Below, in pieces: positions 43,094-50,412 of a stretch of 64,000 nt of DNA. A program made the translations under genes and the position numbers. The stretch's first letter is position 1, and every line of letters begins with the position of its first letter. The notes under the pieces are model-generated. The model did no database searches. It was not told the origin of the DNA and saw only the letters and a list, made by a program, of their open reading frames with translations. This stretch comes from Chryseobacterium arachidis (GTDB lineage Bacteria > Bacteroidota > Bacteroidia > Flavobacteriales > Weeksellaceae): positions 1 to 64,000 of the forward strand of contig NZ_FQUT01000002.1 in assembly GCF_900129245.1 (NCBI RefSeq), in the 5' to 3' direction.

Positions 43094-43384
43094 TTAACTT
43101 CCTGCCAAAGGGCTTCCGAAAATTCCGACAGCCAATTCGATCCACACTAAAGCTAATACAAGCAAAACGACGAAACATATCATTAATTTGGAAAGTAAAG
43201 CCTTTTTCGATCTGATAACCAGGTTGATGAAAAATGCTGTTCCAAAAAGTAAAACTGCCGCAATGATAAAATCAAAAGGCGACCAATTCCAGCCTTCTAC
43301 AAAAAGGTTTCCGAAAAACGCAGTAATCATTAATAAAACCGGTACTGCGAAAATAATTGTTGTTTTTTGTTTTTCTAAAGTCAT
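43094..43384 (-). CDS. Small membrane protein
   Basis: 96 residues with three hydrophobic segments (IIFAVPVLLMITAFFGNLF; FIIAAVLLFGTAFFINLVI; LMICFVVLLVLALVWIELAVGIF). It starts 26 nt downstream of the predicted operator at 43410-43428 and heads the run 38646-43384. Function unknown; homologues next to winged-helix regulators are common in Flavobacteriia, from memory. Confidence 0.7.
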   Translation of the reverse strand: MTLEKQKTTIIFAVPVLLMITAFFGNLFVEGWNWSPFDFIIAAVLLFGTAFFINLVIRSKKALLSKLMICFVVLLVLALVWIELAVGIFGSPLAGS

Positions 43385-43409
43385 ATTTTTATGTTTTTAA
43401 ATTTAAAAG

Positions 43410-43428
43410 TACTTTGTATTTCAAAGTA
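43410..43428. promoter_or_regulatory. Predicted operator TACTTTG-N5-CAAAGTA
   Basis: Perfect palindrome with 7-bp arms (43410-43416, 43422-43428) and a 5-bp centre, between the regulator gene and the membrane-protein run. On the minus strand one arm forms TTACTTTG, a near -7 box. The same ACTTTG-N5-CAAAGT core occurs at 44422-44440. Confidence 0.65.
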
Positions 43429-43449
43429 AAATAATAAAAAAATATAGAG

Positions 43450-43740
43450 CTATTTTCCTAATAATTTTTCCAAAGCATTCAGATGTTCTGTAAAAGCCTC
43501 TCTTCCACTTTGGGTGACACGGTAAGAAGTTCTTGGTTTTTTACCCACAAATTCCTTCTTCACTTCAATATAGCCTACTTTTTCCAAAGCGTTGCTGTGA
43601 CTTGCGAGATTACCGTCTGTAATTTCCAACAGGTTTTTCATTTCAGAGAAATCAACCCAGTCGTTAACCATCAGAACAGACATGATGCCCAATCTTACAC
43701 GGCTTTCGAATTCTTTGTTGAGTTGATTTATTTTTATCAT
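43450..43740 (-). CDS. Winged-helix transcriptional regulator (HTH_34-like)
   Basis: 96 residues: a compact winged helix (SRVRLGIMSVLMVNDWVDFSEMKNLLEITDGNLASHSNALEKVGYIEVKKEF split over helices 1-3, wing GKKPRTSYRVTQSGREAF). This is the MarR/ArsR-like HTH_34 type. It lies downstream of the membrane-protein gene 43798 and between the two matching palindromes, so it probably represses both promoters, including its own operon. The ligand is unknown. Confidence 0.85.
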   Translation of the reverse strand: MIKINQLNKEFESRVRLGIMSVLMVNDWVDFSEMKNLLEITDGNLASHSNALEKVGYIEVKKEFVGKKPRTSYRVTQSGREAFTEHLNALEKLLGK

Positions 43741-43797
43741 AATGAGGTAATAGGCTGCAGGTTATAGATTTTAGTTTTCAACCTGCAAAATTTATAT

Positions 43798-44415
43798 TTA
43801 TTTATATTTCTTGTGCATAATAAGCCCATACACAATATGCAAAGCTCCAAAACCGATCGTCCAGAAAACCAACCCCCATCCTAAAAAGAATAAGGAAATC
43901 AGTCCCAAAACAATCTGACAATATCCTAAATATTTAACATCCGTTAATGTATATCTTTCCGCACTTACCAACGCCAAACCATAAAAAATCAATGTTGCCG
44001 GAGCAATGAAAACAAAAAGATGATGATAAAGAAGTCCCAGACAAAAGAAACCTCCCGATACCAAAGGAACTGCAAAGGTAACTAAAAGTCGCTTAGTCGT
44101 TGCATCCCAAATCTTCAAACCTTTCTTTTTACTTTTATTCGCTGTAAAAATATATCCGCTAAGAATCGCAACCAATAAAATCGCAGTTCCGATCATCACA
44201 AGTTCTTTCACCAAAGACGGTCCGAAAATATTTCGGTCTCCATCAAAATAGCTAATTCCTTCTCTCTGAAAAACGAAATAAACATAAACAGCACCGATAA
44301 TTGCGGCTAAACCAGCAACAACTCCGGATAATCCGCTCAAAGAAATAAATCTTGAAGATCGCTCCATCATGGAACGAATATGTGATAAGTCTTCGTGATA
44401 GTTTTTTGAATCCAT
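43798..44415 (-). CDS. Multi-pass membrane protein paired with the regulator
   Basis: 205 residues with about six hydrophobic helices. A short charged N-terminus (SKNYHEDLSHIRSMMERSSRF) precedes the first helix; this DLxxIRxMMERSSRF motif is common in Bacteroidetes membrane proteins encoded beside HTH_34 regulators (from memory). The promoter overlaps the palindrome at 44422-44440. It likely forms an operon with the regulator 57 nt downstream. Function unknown. Confidence 0.75.
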   Translation of the reverse strand: MDSKNYHEDLSHIRSMMERSSRFISLSGLSGVVAGLAAIIGAVYVYFVFQREGISYFDGDRNIFGPSLVKELVMIGTAILLVAILSGYIFTANKSKKKGLKIWDATTKRLLVTFAVPLVSGGFFCLGLLYHHLFVFIAPATLIFYGLALVSAERYTLTDVKYLGYCQIVLGLISLFFLGWGLVFWTIGFGALHIVYGLIMHKKYK

Positions 44416-44421
44416 AAAAAG

Positions 44422-44463
44422 AACTTTGAATTACAAAGTTATTATTTATTTTTAATCTGCAAA
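44422..44463 (-). promoter_or_regulatory. Promoter with overlapping operator AACTTTG-N5-CAAAGTT
   Basis: The palindrome AACTTTG (44422-44428), AATTA, CAAAGTT (44434-44440) contains the minus-strand -7 box TAACTTTG (44434-44441). A TTTG -33 element lies at 44460-44463 (18-nt spacer). Binding of a regulator would block the promoter of the gene at 43798. Confidence 0.7.
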
Positions 44464-44541
44464 ATATTTATTAAAATTTTCTAAAATATTTTTCATCCTC
44501 TTTCTAAGGAATTCTTAACTTTAGAAAACAAACACTTTGGT

Positions 44542-46143
44542 ATGAACAAAGAATTCTCCCGATCATTAATTTTCAGACATCTGGACGGTATCGTAACCGC
44601 GCCGACCGTTGCTTCGTTGATCAAAAAAGATATCGTTTGCTATATTCTTGATCTAGATAAGGTAACTCTCTCAAAACTTACGGAAGTTTTCAAAGCGAAT
44701 GAAGGTTATCTTAATGTTGCGTTACGAACATTAGCGTCACAGGGTTTTCTGGATTATTCTGTCGAGCATGAAAATGATGAAATCATCGTTTCTAAAAACC
44801 GTTTTACCCAATATCTGCAAAAATATTCTCCTCTCTATCTGAAAGCGGTTTCCTTTCAGAAAGAATACACGGATATAAAAAATAAGATCACCGAAAGTTC
44901 ATTTATAGAAACATTTACACAGCTTACCGATTCATTAAAAAACAATTTCGGTATTACACTTTCCGAAGATCCTGATGAAAAAAAAGTTCAGGAACAGATT
45001 TTAAAACATATCGAAGGCTGCATTATTGGCCCTATCATCGTTTATCTGGGGATGACGGGAATGTTTCATAAATATTTTATGGAAACTTCTTTTCAGGCTG
45101 CGGAATTTCATAAAAATTATGAGAATTTTGAAATTATTCTGGATTTCCTTACTCATCTGGATTGGTTTAAAAAGTCCAAGAACAATTATAAATTTACGGA
45201 AACAGGACTTTATTTTGCCAAAAGAGCGGCTTCGTATGGTGTTACCGTTTCTTACCTCCCATTGATGAACAAAATGGATGAACTTTTATTCGGAAATGCT
45301 TCCAAAATGAGAGAAATTGCAGAAGGAGAAGACGAAATACATGTAGACCGGGCCATGAATGTTTGGGGAAGTGGCGGAGCACATTCCAATTATTTCAAAG
45401 TGGCCAATGATTTTATTATTGAGATCTTCAACCGACCTATTCATCTCCAGCCCAAAGGAGTTTTAGATATGGGCTGCGGAAACGGAGCTTTTATACAGCA
45501 TATTTTTGAAACCATTGAAAGGCATACTCTCCGTGGAAAAATGCTTGAAGAATATCCTTTATTTCTGGTGGGTGCAGATTATAATCCTGCAGCCTTAAAA
45601 GTAACGAGAGCCAACCTCATCAACAATGATATTTGGGCAAAAGTAATTTGGGGCGACATCGGAAATCCTCAAAAACTGGCGGAAGATCTGAAAGAAAGTT
45701 ATGACATTAATCTATCTGATCTTTTAAATATCAGAACATTTCTCGACCATAACAGAATCTGGAAAACTCCGGAAAATAAAACTCCGGAAAGAATCAGTAC
45801 GTCGACAGGAGCTTTTGCTTTCAGAGGAAAAAGATTGTCTAATAATCTGGTGGAAGAAAGTCTGAAAGAACATATGGAGCTTTGGCTTCCTTATATTCAA
45901 AAAAACGGATTATTAATTATTGAGTTACATTCTCTTGATCCGAAGCTGACAAGTGAAAACTTAGGGAAAACCGCAGCCACGGCGTATGAAGCAACGCACG
46001 GTTTTTCGGATCAATATATTTTGGAAATAGATGTGTTCATAAAAATCTGTAAGGAAACAGGATTAAATATTGATAAAGAGCTCTTCCGAAAATTTCCCAA
46101 TTCAGAACTCGCAACGGTTTCCATTAATTTATTAAAAAGCTGA
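44542..46143 (+). CDS. Class I SAM-dependent methyltransferase
   Basis: 533 residues. The N-terminal half (about 1-290) holds helical, winged-helix-like segments (TLRTLASQGFLDYSVEHEN; LDFLTHLDWFKKSKNNYKFTETG). The C-terminal half has the SAM-binding motif GVLDMGCGNGAFIQH, an acidic strand end (LVGADYNPAAL) and a post-motif GDIGNPQ. This layout recalls methyltransferases of polyketide or natural-product type. The substrate is unknown. A TAACTTTA box just upstream may be its -7 element. The next gene starts 1 nt after its stop. Confidence 0.8.
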   Translation: MNKEFSRSLIFRHLDGIVTAPTVASLIKKDIVCYILDLDKVTLSKLTEVFKANEGYLNVALRTLASQGFLDYSVEHENDEIIVSKNRFTQYLQKYSPLYLKAVSFQKEYTDIKNKITESSFIETFTQLTDSLKNNFGITLSEDPDEKKVQEQILKHIEGCIIGPIIVYLGMTGMFHKYFMETSFQAAEFHKNYENFEIILDFLTHLDWFKKSKNNYKFTETGLYFAKRAASYGVTVSYLPLMNKMDELLFGNASKMREIAEGEDEIHVDRAMNVWGSGGAHSNYFKVANDFIIEIFNRPIHLQPKGVLDMGCGNGAFIQHIFETIERHTLRGKMLEEYPLFLVGADYNPAALKVTRANLINNDIWAKVIWGDIGNPQKLAEDLKESYDINLSDLLNIRTFLDHNRIWKTPENKTPERISTSTGAFAFRGKRLSNNLVEESLKEHMELWLPYIQKNGLLIIELHSLDPKLTSENLGKTAATAYEATHGFSDQYILEIDVFIKICKETGLNIDKELFRKFPNSELATVSINLLKS

Positions 46144-46144
46144 A

Positions 46145-46687
46145 ATGACATTTGAAACGATAGAAACAGAACGATTACTTATTCAAAAGCTAGATTCGAA
46201 AATAATGAATCAGATTTTTGAAACATATAATGAAAGTGAAATTAAAAAAATATTAGGTCTTCCCAATGAGAAAGAGTTTACCCGACAGAAAAAAATTCAT
46301 CAGGAAGGCTATGAATCGTACAACCGAAAAATGCTGAATTTTCAAATTGTAGAAAAACAAAGCCATAAAATCCTTGGAAACTGCGGGTTTCATACCTGGA
46401 ATCCACAACATCACCGTGCAGAAATTGGTTATGCTATGAATTCTGATGAATTTAAAAATAAAGGATTCATGAAAGAAGCTCTTGAAAAAATAATTGAATT
46501 CGGTTTTCAGGAGATGAATCTCAATCGTATTGAAGCTTTGATTGCTGAAAATAATACACCATCTAAAAAATTATTGGATTATTTCGGTTTTACAAAAGAA
46601 GGTGTCATGCGTGGACATTATTTGATCGATAAAGTTTTTGAAGACTCTGTTTTATACTCTTTATTGAAATCTGAATACAAAAAATAA
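46145..46687 (+). CDS. GNAT family N-acetyltransferase (RimJ/RimL-like)
   Basis: 180 residues. Typical start (FETIETERLLIQKLD), acetyl-CoA region (AEIGYAMNSDEFKNKGFMKEAL, motif A in degenerate form) and closing segment (NLNRIEALIAENNTPSKKLLDYFGFTKEG) match the RimJ/RimL group, which acetylate ribosomal proteins or small molecules. Substrate unknown. Coupled to the methyltransferase gene and ending in a shared terminator. Confidence 0.88.
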   Translation: MTFETIETERLLIQKLDSKIMNQIFETYNESEIKKILGLPNEKEFTRQKKIHQEGYESYNRKMLNFQIVEKQSHKILGNCGFHTWNPQHHRAEIGYAMNSDEFKNKGFMKEALEKIIEFGFQEMNLNRIEALIAENNTPSKKLLDYFGFTKEGVMRGHYLIDKVFEDSVLYSLLKSEYKK

Positions 46688-46712
46688 AGCGTTGAAAATT
46701 TCAACGCTTTTG
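46686..46712. terminator. Bidirectional terminator between convergent genes
   Basis: AAAGCGTTGAAA (46686-46697) and TTTCAACGCTTT (46699-46710) form a long stem between the GNAT gene and the convergent enoyl-CoA hydratase gene. Confidence 0.75.
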
Positions 46713-46715
46713 ATT

Positions 46716-47480
46716 TTATTTTGCTCTTAATCTTTCCTTGATGGCTCCGATATTTTTCTTTGCAGAATCTTCCAGAATTAAGCTTGCACTCATGTGAATT
46801 CTTGCAGGCATCAATTCATTGAAATGATCTGTCCCTTCCCAAGACACTTTTTTAATTAAAGTCAAGGCATCCTCGCTTCTTGAAGATAAAGTTTGAAGGA
46901 ATTTCTCTAATTTCTCATCCATTTCTGCAATACTTTCAGAAACCGAATGATAGATATTGTGTTGTTCCGCCCATTCTGCCGATCTGAAATCTGCATCGAT
47001 TGCCATTGCCGAAAATTGAGACTTCCCGATTTTTCTTTCTACGTAAGGTCCAATTACGAAAGGTCCGATTCCTAAATTGATCTCCGTTAAAGCCAAAGCC
47101 GAATCTTTCGTTGCAAAACAGTAATCTGCCCCACAAGCGATTCCTACTCCACCTCCTGTTGTTTTTCCCTGAACCCTTACCACGACAATTTTACCGCAGT
47201 TTCTCATTGCATTCAGAACTTTTGCAAAACCACCGAAAAATTTTGTTGACTTTTCCAATTCCTCGATCTCCAAAAGCTCATCGAAACTGGCTCCTGCGCA
47301 GAAAGCTTTCTCGCCTTCACTTTTTACAAGAATTGCTTTTACCTCATCTTTTGCGCCTTCATCAAGAATGGTTTGTGCTAATTTTTCAAGAATAACTCCC
47401 GGAAGAGAGTTGCTTTTCGGAGTTCCGAATGTGATTTCGGCAATATTGTTTCTCAGTTCTGATATTACGAATTCGTTCAT
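46716..47480 (-). CDS. Enoyl-CoA hydratase/isomerase family protein
   Basis: 254 residues with the crotonase fold: AFCAGASFDELL (oxyanion hole 1) and QGKTTGGGVGIACGADYCFAT (oxyanion hole 2), then the LTEINLGIGPFVIGP segment. The usual catalytic Glu of hydratases is at LTEINLG; the second Glu is replaced by a Pro/Phe stretch, so an isomerase or other activity is possible. It lies 16 kb from the paa operon and differs from the paaG-type gene at 63427. A TATTTTTG box (47504-47511, minus) is a likely -7 element. Confidence 0.88.
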   Translation of the reverse strand: MNEFVISELRNNIAEITFGTPKSNSLPGVILEKLAQTILDEGAKDEVKAILVKSEGEKAFCAGASFDELLEIEELEKSTKFFGGFAKVLNAMRNCGKIVVVRVQGKTTGGGVGIACGADYCFATKDSALALTEINLGIGPFVIGPYVERKIGKSQFSAMAIDADFRSAEWAEQHNIYHSVSESIAEMDEKLEKFLQTLSSRSEDALTLIKKVSWEGTDHFNELMPARIHMSASLILEDSAKKNIGAIKERLRAK

Positions 47481-47631
47481 TTTTAATTTTAATTGGATTT
47501 ACACAAAAATACAAAATCTGAAAGTTTTAGCGAAAATTAACTTTCAAAACCCAATTGATCTCCGCATTAGGTATAATTAACTAATTTTCAATTTAGTAAC
47601 TTTTACGCTACCCAAATTTATTCACCCATCG

Positions 47632-47639
47632 TAGATTTG
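47632..47639 (+). promoter_or_regulatory. -7 box TAGATTTG before leader element copy C
   Basis: TAGATTTG fits TAnnTTTG. It would start transcription near 47646, placing leader element C about 40 nt into the transcript. No clear -33 element. Confidence 0.45.
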
Positions 47640-47683
47640 TATTGTTCATTTTAACACAGAAGCTTCAAAAAAAATGTGAACAT

Positions 47684-47719
47684 GGCGAAATCCGAAAAGC
47701 CTTACAAAGAGTAGGAAAA
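47684..47719 (+). promoter_or_regulatory. Leader element, copy C
   Basis: GGCGAAA (47684-47690), TCCGAAAAGC (47691-47700), an 8-nt spacer and AGAGTAGGA (47708-47716), ending 25 nt before the start at 47742. The two long blocks are identical to those in copies A, B and D; the GCGG block is altered to GGCGA, so only GG/CC pairing remains there. Confidence 0.7.
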
Positions 47720-47741
47720 CTAATCCAAAAAAATTAATATC

Positions 47742-48092
47742 ATGTCTTACCCACTAGTTAAAATCACAAATTCAACCAACTTCGTTGTATCAGGAAAAGT
47801 TTCTTATATGAGTATCTTTTGTTCTGATGATAACTATACTGTATCGCCCAACACAACATGGGAGGCTTCAAGCCGAGGTGTTTGTTTATTAACAGAGATT
47901 ACCGCTACCGTAAAAACGCCAAACGGAAATATTGTAGCAACTCCTTACACTTCATCCGGGACATCTTACAGCAATTTTGCAATTCTTCAGACCGGGCCGA
48001 CTTCTTTCGCCGTTACAAGAATCGTAAATATGGTTGAAGATGTAGCATTGGTTCCTGAAGACCATGCAGAGCCAACAACTCAGCAGAAATAA
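47742..48092 (+). CDS. Small beta-rich hypothetical protein
   Basis: 116 residues without signal peptide or membrane helix. The sequence alternates polar and hydrophobic residues (LVKITNSTNFVVSGKVSYMS; TAVT-like strands near the end) and is rich in Ser, Thr and Val, suggesting a beta sandwich. The opening ITNST and the later SPNTTWEA resemble the N-terminal domain of the PI-PLC gene at 50413 (LTNKTPY; IAPGTSV), as in aegerolysin-like or lectin-like folds; this is a weak similarity seen by eye. It carries leader element C. Confidence 0.65.
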   Translation: MSYPLVKITNSTNFVVSGKVSYMSIFCSDDNYTVSPNTTWEASSRGVCLLTEITATVKTPNGNIVATPYTSSGTSYSNFAILQTGPTSFAVTRIVNMVEDVALVPEDHAEPTTQQK

Positions 48093-48136
48093 AATTCGTT
48101 AAATATTTCTTTTTCAGAAATTTTAATAATTAAAAA

Positions 48137-48170
48137 AAGCCTCTTTCGGAATATTCTGAAGGAGGTTTTA
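48137..48170 (+). terminator. Terminator after the small beta-rich gene
   Basis: CCTCTTTC (48140-48147) pairs with GAAGGAGG (48158-48165, one G-U pair), flanked by A and T runs. Confidence 0.65.
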
Positions 48171-48305
48171 ATTTTCCATTTAATTAATTTAAAGCCATTA
48201 CGTAGAAATACGTAATCTTCAATTTGGTATTTTCTACTCTACTTTCAGTGTTTTTATAGTTGTTACTTTGAATTGTCAATTAACAGTGACATTTTTAAAT
48301 AAAAA

Positions 48306-48342
48306 GCGGCGATATCCGAAAAGCCCAAAAAGAGTAGGAGAA
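48306..48342 (+). promoter_or_regulatory. Leader element, copy D
   Basis: GCGG (48306-48309), TCCGAAAAGC (48315-48324), 6 nt, AGAGTAGGA (48331-48339), ending 28 nt before the first collar-domain gene. UCC/GGA pairing can be extended by AUA-UAU here. A TTACTTTG box at 48263-48270 is a possible -7 element. Confidence 0.7.
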
Positions 48343-48367
48343 TATTAAAACTGAAAAAATTATTATC

Positions 48368-48910
48368 ATGGAAGAAATGATCGGCGTTATTAAGTCATTT
48401 GCAGGAAATTTTGCACCTAGAGGATTTATGTTATGCAACGGAGCTTTATTAAGCATTGCTCAAAATCAGGCGTTATTTTCAATTTTAGGAACAACTTACG
48501 GTGGCGACGGTATTACAACCTTTGCTTTACCAAACCTTAATGGTCGTGCTCCAATCGGCACCGGCAATTCTACAACGGGACAATCTTATGTATTAGGAGA
48601 AGTAGGAGGAACGCCTCAGACAACATTATTATCTATGAACTTACCAAGCTTTGCCAGTCAGCTAAAGATTTCAAATACTAATGCAACCAGCGTTACACCT
48701 AATGCCAATTCATCGATTGCAATTACCGGACAACCTAACGGCAGACAGTTTGATGCAATTCCAAGCTTTGCAGATACAAATCCTACAATGCCTATCAATC
48801 CAATGTCTGTTACCTTTACAGGGCAGAATGTACCGATTAGTACAATGCCTCCTTATTTGGGAATTAATTATATCATCTGTGTAGAAGGTATATACCCTTC
48901 AAGATCTTAA
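48368..48910 (+). CDS. Phage tail collar domain (MdpB-like) protein, copy 1
   Basis: 180 residues: start MIGVIKSFAGNFAPRGFMLCNGALL, then QALFSILGTTYGGDG and FALPNLNGRAPIGTG. This is the tail-collar domain, found in microcystin-dependent-protein (MdpB) families. A middle part rich in Thr/Asn/Ser and a conserved end (TMPPYLGINYIICVEGIYP) complete the protein. No signal peptide. No phage structural genes are nearby, so this is a stand-alone family. A tandem paralogue follows. Function unknown. Confidence 0.88.
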   Translation: MEEMIGVIKSFAGNFAPRGFMLCNGALLSIAQNQALFSILGTTYGGDGITTFALPNLNGRAPIGTGNSTTGQSYVLGEVGGTPQTTLLSMNLPSFASQLKISNTNATSVTPNANSSIAITGQPNGRQFDAIPSFADTNPTMPINPMSVTFTGQNVPISTMPPYLGINYIICVEGIYPSRS

Positions 48911-48941
48911 AAACCATTACTAACTCTCAAAGACAAAAATC

Positions 48942-49484
48942 ATGGAAGAACTATTAGGAACCATAAAAATGTTTGCGGGTGATTTTGCACCGAAAGGATA
49001 TATGCTATGCAATGGTGCGTTATTAAGCATCAGTCAAAATACAGCACTTTTCTCATTATTAGGAAACACCTACGGTGGAGATGGAAGAACAACATTCGCG
49101 CTACCCAACCTGAACGGACGTGCCCCCTTCGGAGCAGGAACTTCCAATACAGGAAAAAGTATTGCACTTGGTGAAGCTGCAGGAAATCCACAAACTACTA
49201 TTCAGCAGCAAAATCTTCCGAGCTTCAACAGCCAGCTAAGAATAGCAAACACGAACGCAACCAGCGTTACACCTACTACCTCAACATCTATTGCCATTAC
49301 AGGGCAGCCAAACGGAAGACAGTTCGATGCGATACCAAGCTTTGTAGACGGAAATCCTGATACTGCCATTAATGGAACTTCTGTTGTCTTTATGGGGCAA
49401 AATATTCCGTTAAATACCATGCCTCCTTATTTGGGGATGAATTACATTATCTGTGTTCAGGGGATTTTCCCTTCAAGACCTTAA
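48942..49484 (+). CDS. Phage tail collar domain (MdpB-like) protein, copy 2
   Basis: 180 residues, same length and architecture as copy 1 with high similarity throughout (FAGDFAPKGYMLCNGALL; GGDGRTTFALPNLNGRAP; TMPPYLGMNYIICVQG). It starts 31 nt after copy 1 and is cotranscribed from leader element D. The pair is an old tandem duplication, since the DNA has diverged more than the protein. Confidence 0.88.
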   Translation: MEELLGTIKMFAGDFAPKGYMLCNGALLSISQNTALFSLLGNTYGGDGRTTFALPNLNGRAPFGAGTSNTGKSIALGEAAGNPQTTIQQQNLPSFNSQLRIANTNATSVTPTTSTSIAITGQPNGRQFDAIPSFVDGNPDTAINGTSVVFMGQNIPLNTMPPYLGMNYIICVQGIFPSRP

Positions 49485-49510
49485 AAAGAAACAATCTAAA
49501 TATTAAAAAT

Positions 49511-50338
49511 ATGAAAAGTACTACTATTTTACTGATCTGTAGTCTGATCATTTCTACTTTTTCAAATGCACAGACCAGTACAGAGTTATTTGAAACTGAG
49601 TCAGTCGGCAGTACGACTTTCACCGATAACGGAGTTATTTTCAACATCATATCGAGTGTAGCGACATACGATATTTTTAATTTTGCTGGCGGAGGATGGA
49701 GCGGAACCGCTCCAGACAACAGATTTATTGATAATACAGGAACTGCAACTTCACAATATGCAAATTCTTCATTAACAATAAAAACAACCTCCAACTTATT
49801 TAAAGTAAATAGATTTTGGGTTTATTTAACAGACAGACTTAGCAGTCTTGCTGCTCCAGGAACACTTACCGTAACAGGAAAACTTTCTGGTGTGACTAAA
49901 TTTACCCAGATAAAAACTACTGGTTTCACAACTTCTTTAAGTGTTACCAACGGATTTACTCTTATTGACCTCACAAACTTAAATGGTCAGAATTATAGTA
50001 ATATCGTTATTGACGAACTCGTACTAACTATAGGTGGAGACTTCCGTTATATGGTGTTTGATGCCTTCACATGGGTAAAAGACAGCAATCTTGTATTAGC
50101 CGCCAATGAAGTAAAACCATCGGTAAAGGAATCGGCTGTTTATCCTAATCCTACTACCGGACCTCTTACTATAAAGTCTGCAGATAAAGCAAAATTTGAA
50201 ATCTACAGCCAGTCCGGACAATTGCTGAAAACAGTTGAAGCACAGAAAGGCGTAAATGAAACAGACATTTCAGAACTTCCCAAAGGAGTTTATATCGTAA
50301 AATCTTCTTCAGAATCTTATAAGATCATTAAAAAATAG
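49511..50338 (+). CDS. T9SS type A sorting domain-containing protein
   Basis: 275 residues. Signal peptide (ILLICSLIISTFSNAQ), a beta-sandwich body (about 20-205) and a T9SS type A tail (SAVYPNPTTGPLTI ... FEIYSQSGQLLKTVE ... GVYIVKSSSESYKIIKK). It is 26 nt after collar copy 2 and probably in the same transcript. It is the only protein of this cluster with an obvious export signal. Confidence 0.85.
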   Translation: MKSTTILLICSLIISTFSNAQTSTELFETESVGSTTFTDNGVIFNIISSVATYDIFNFAGGGWSGTAPDNRFIDNTGTATSQYANSSLTIKTTSNLFKVNRFWVYLTDRLSSLAAPGTLTVTGKLSGVTKFTQIKTTGFTTSLSVTNGFTLIDLTNLNGQNYSNIVIDELVLTIGGDFRYMVFDAFTWVKDSNLVLAANEVKPSVKESAVYPNPTTGPLTIKSADKAKFEIYSQSGQLLKTVEAQKGVNETDISELPKGVYIVKSSSESYKIIKK

Positions 50339-50360
50339 GATTAAAAACTAACTAACCACC

Positions 50361-50392
50361 AAAACTGCCTGCTTTATGTAGGCAGTTTTACT
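50361..50392 (+). terminator. Terminator after the T9SS protein gene
   Basis: AAAACTGCCT (50361-50370) pairs perfectly with AGGCAGTTTT (50380-50389) 22 nt past the stop. Confidence 0.75.
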
Positions 50393-50412
50393 AAACACCA
50401 AACATAAATATC

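Noticed and set aside
47410..47419. Minus-strand CCGAAAAGC-like sequence as another leader element copy
   Set aside because: It lies within the enoyl-CoA hydratase coding sequence and the second block AGAGTAGGA is absent.
48368..49484. Collar-domain genes as a prophage remnant
   Set aside because: No capsid, portal, terminase, integrase or other tail genes are nearby; MdpB-like proteins are known as stand-alone genes.
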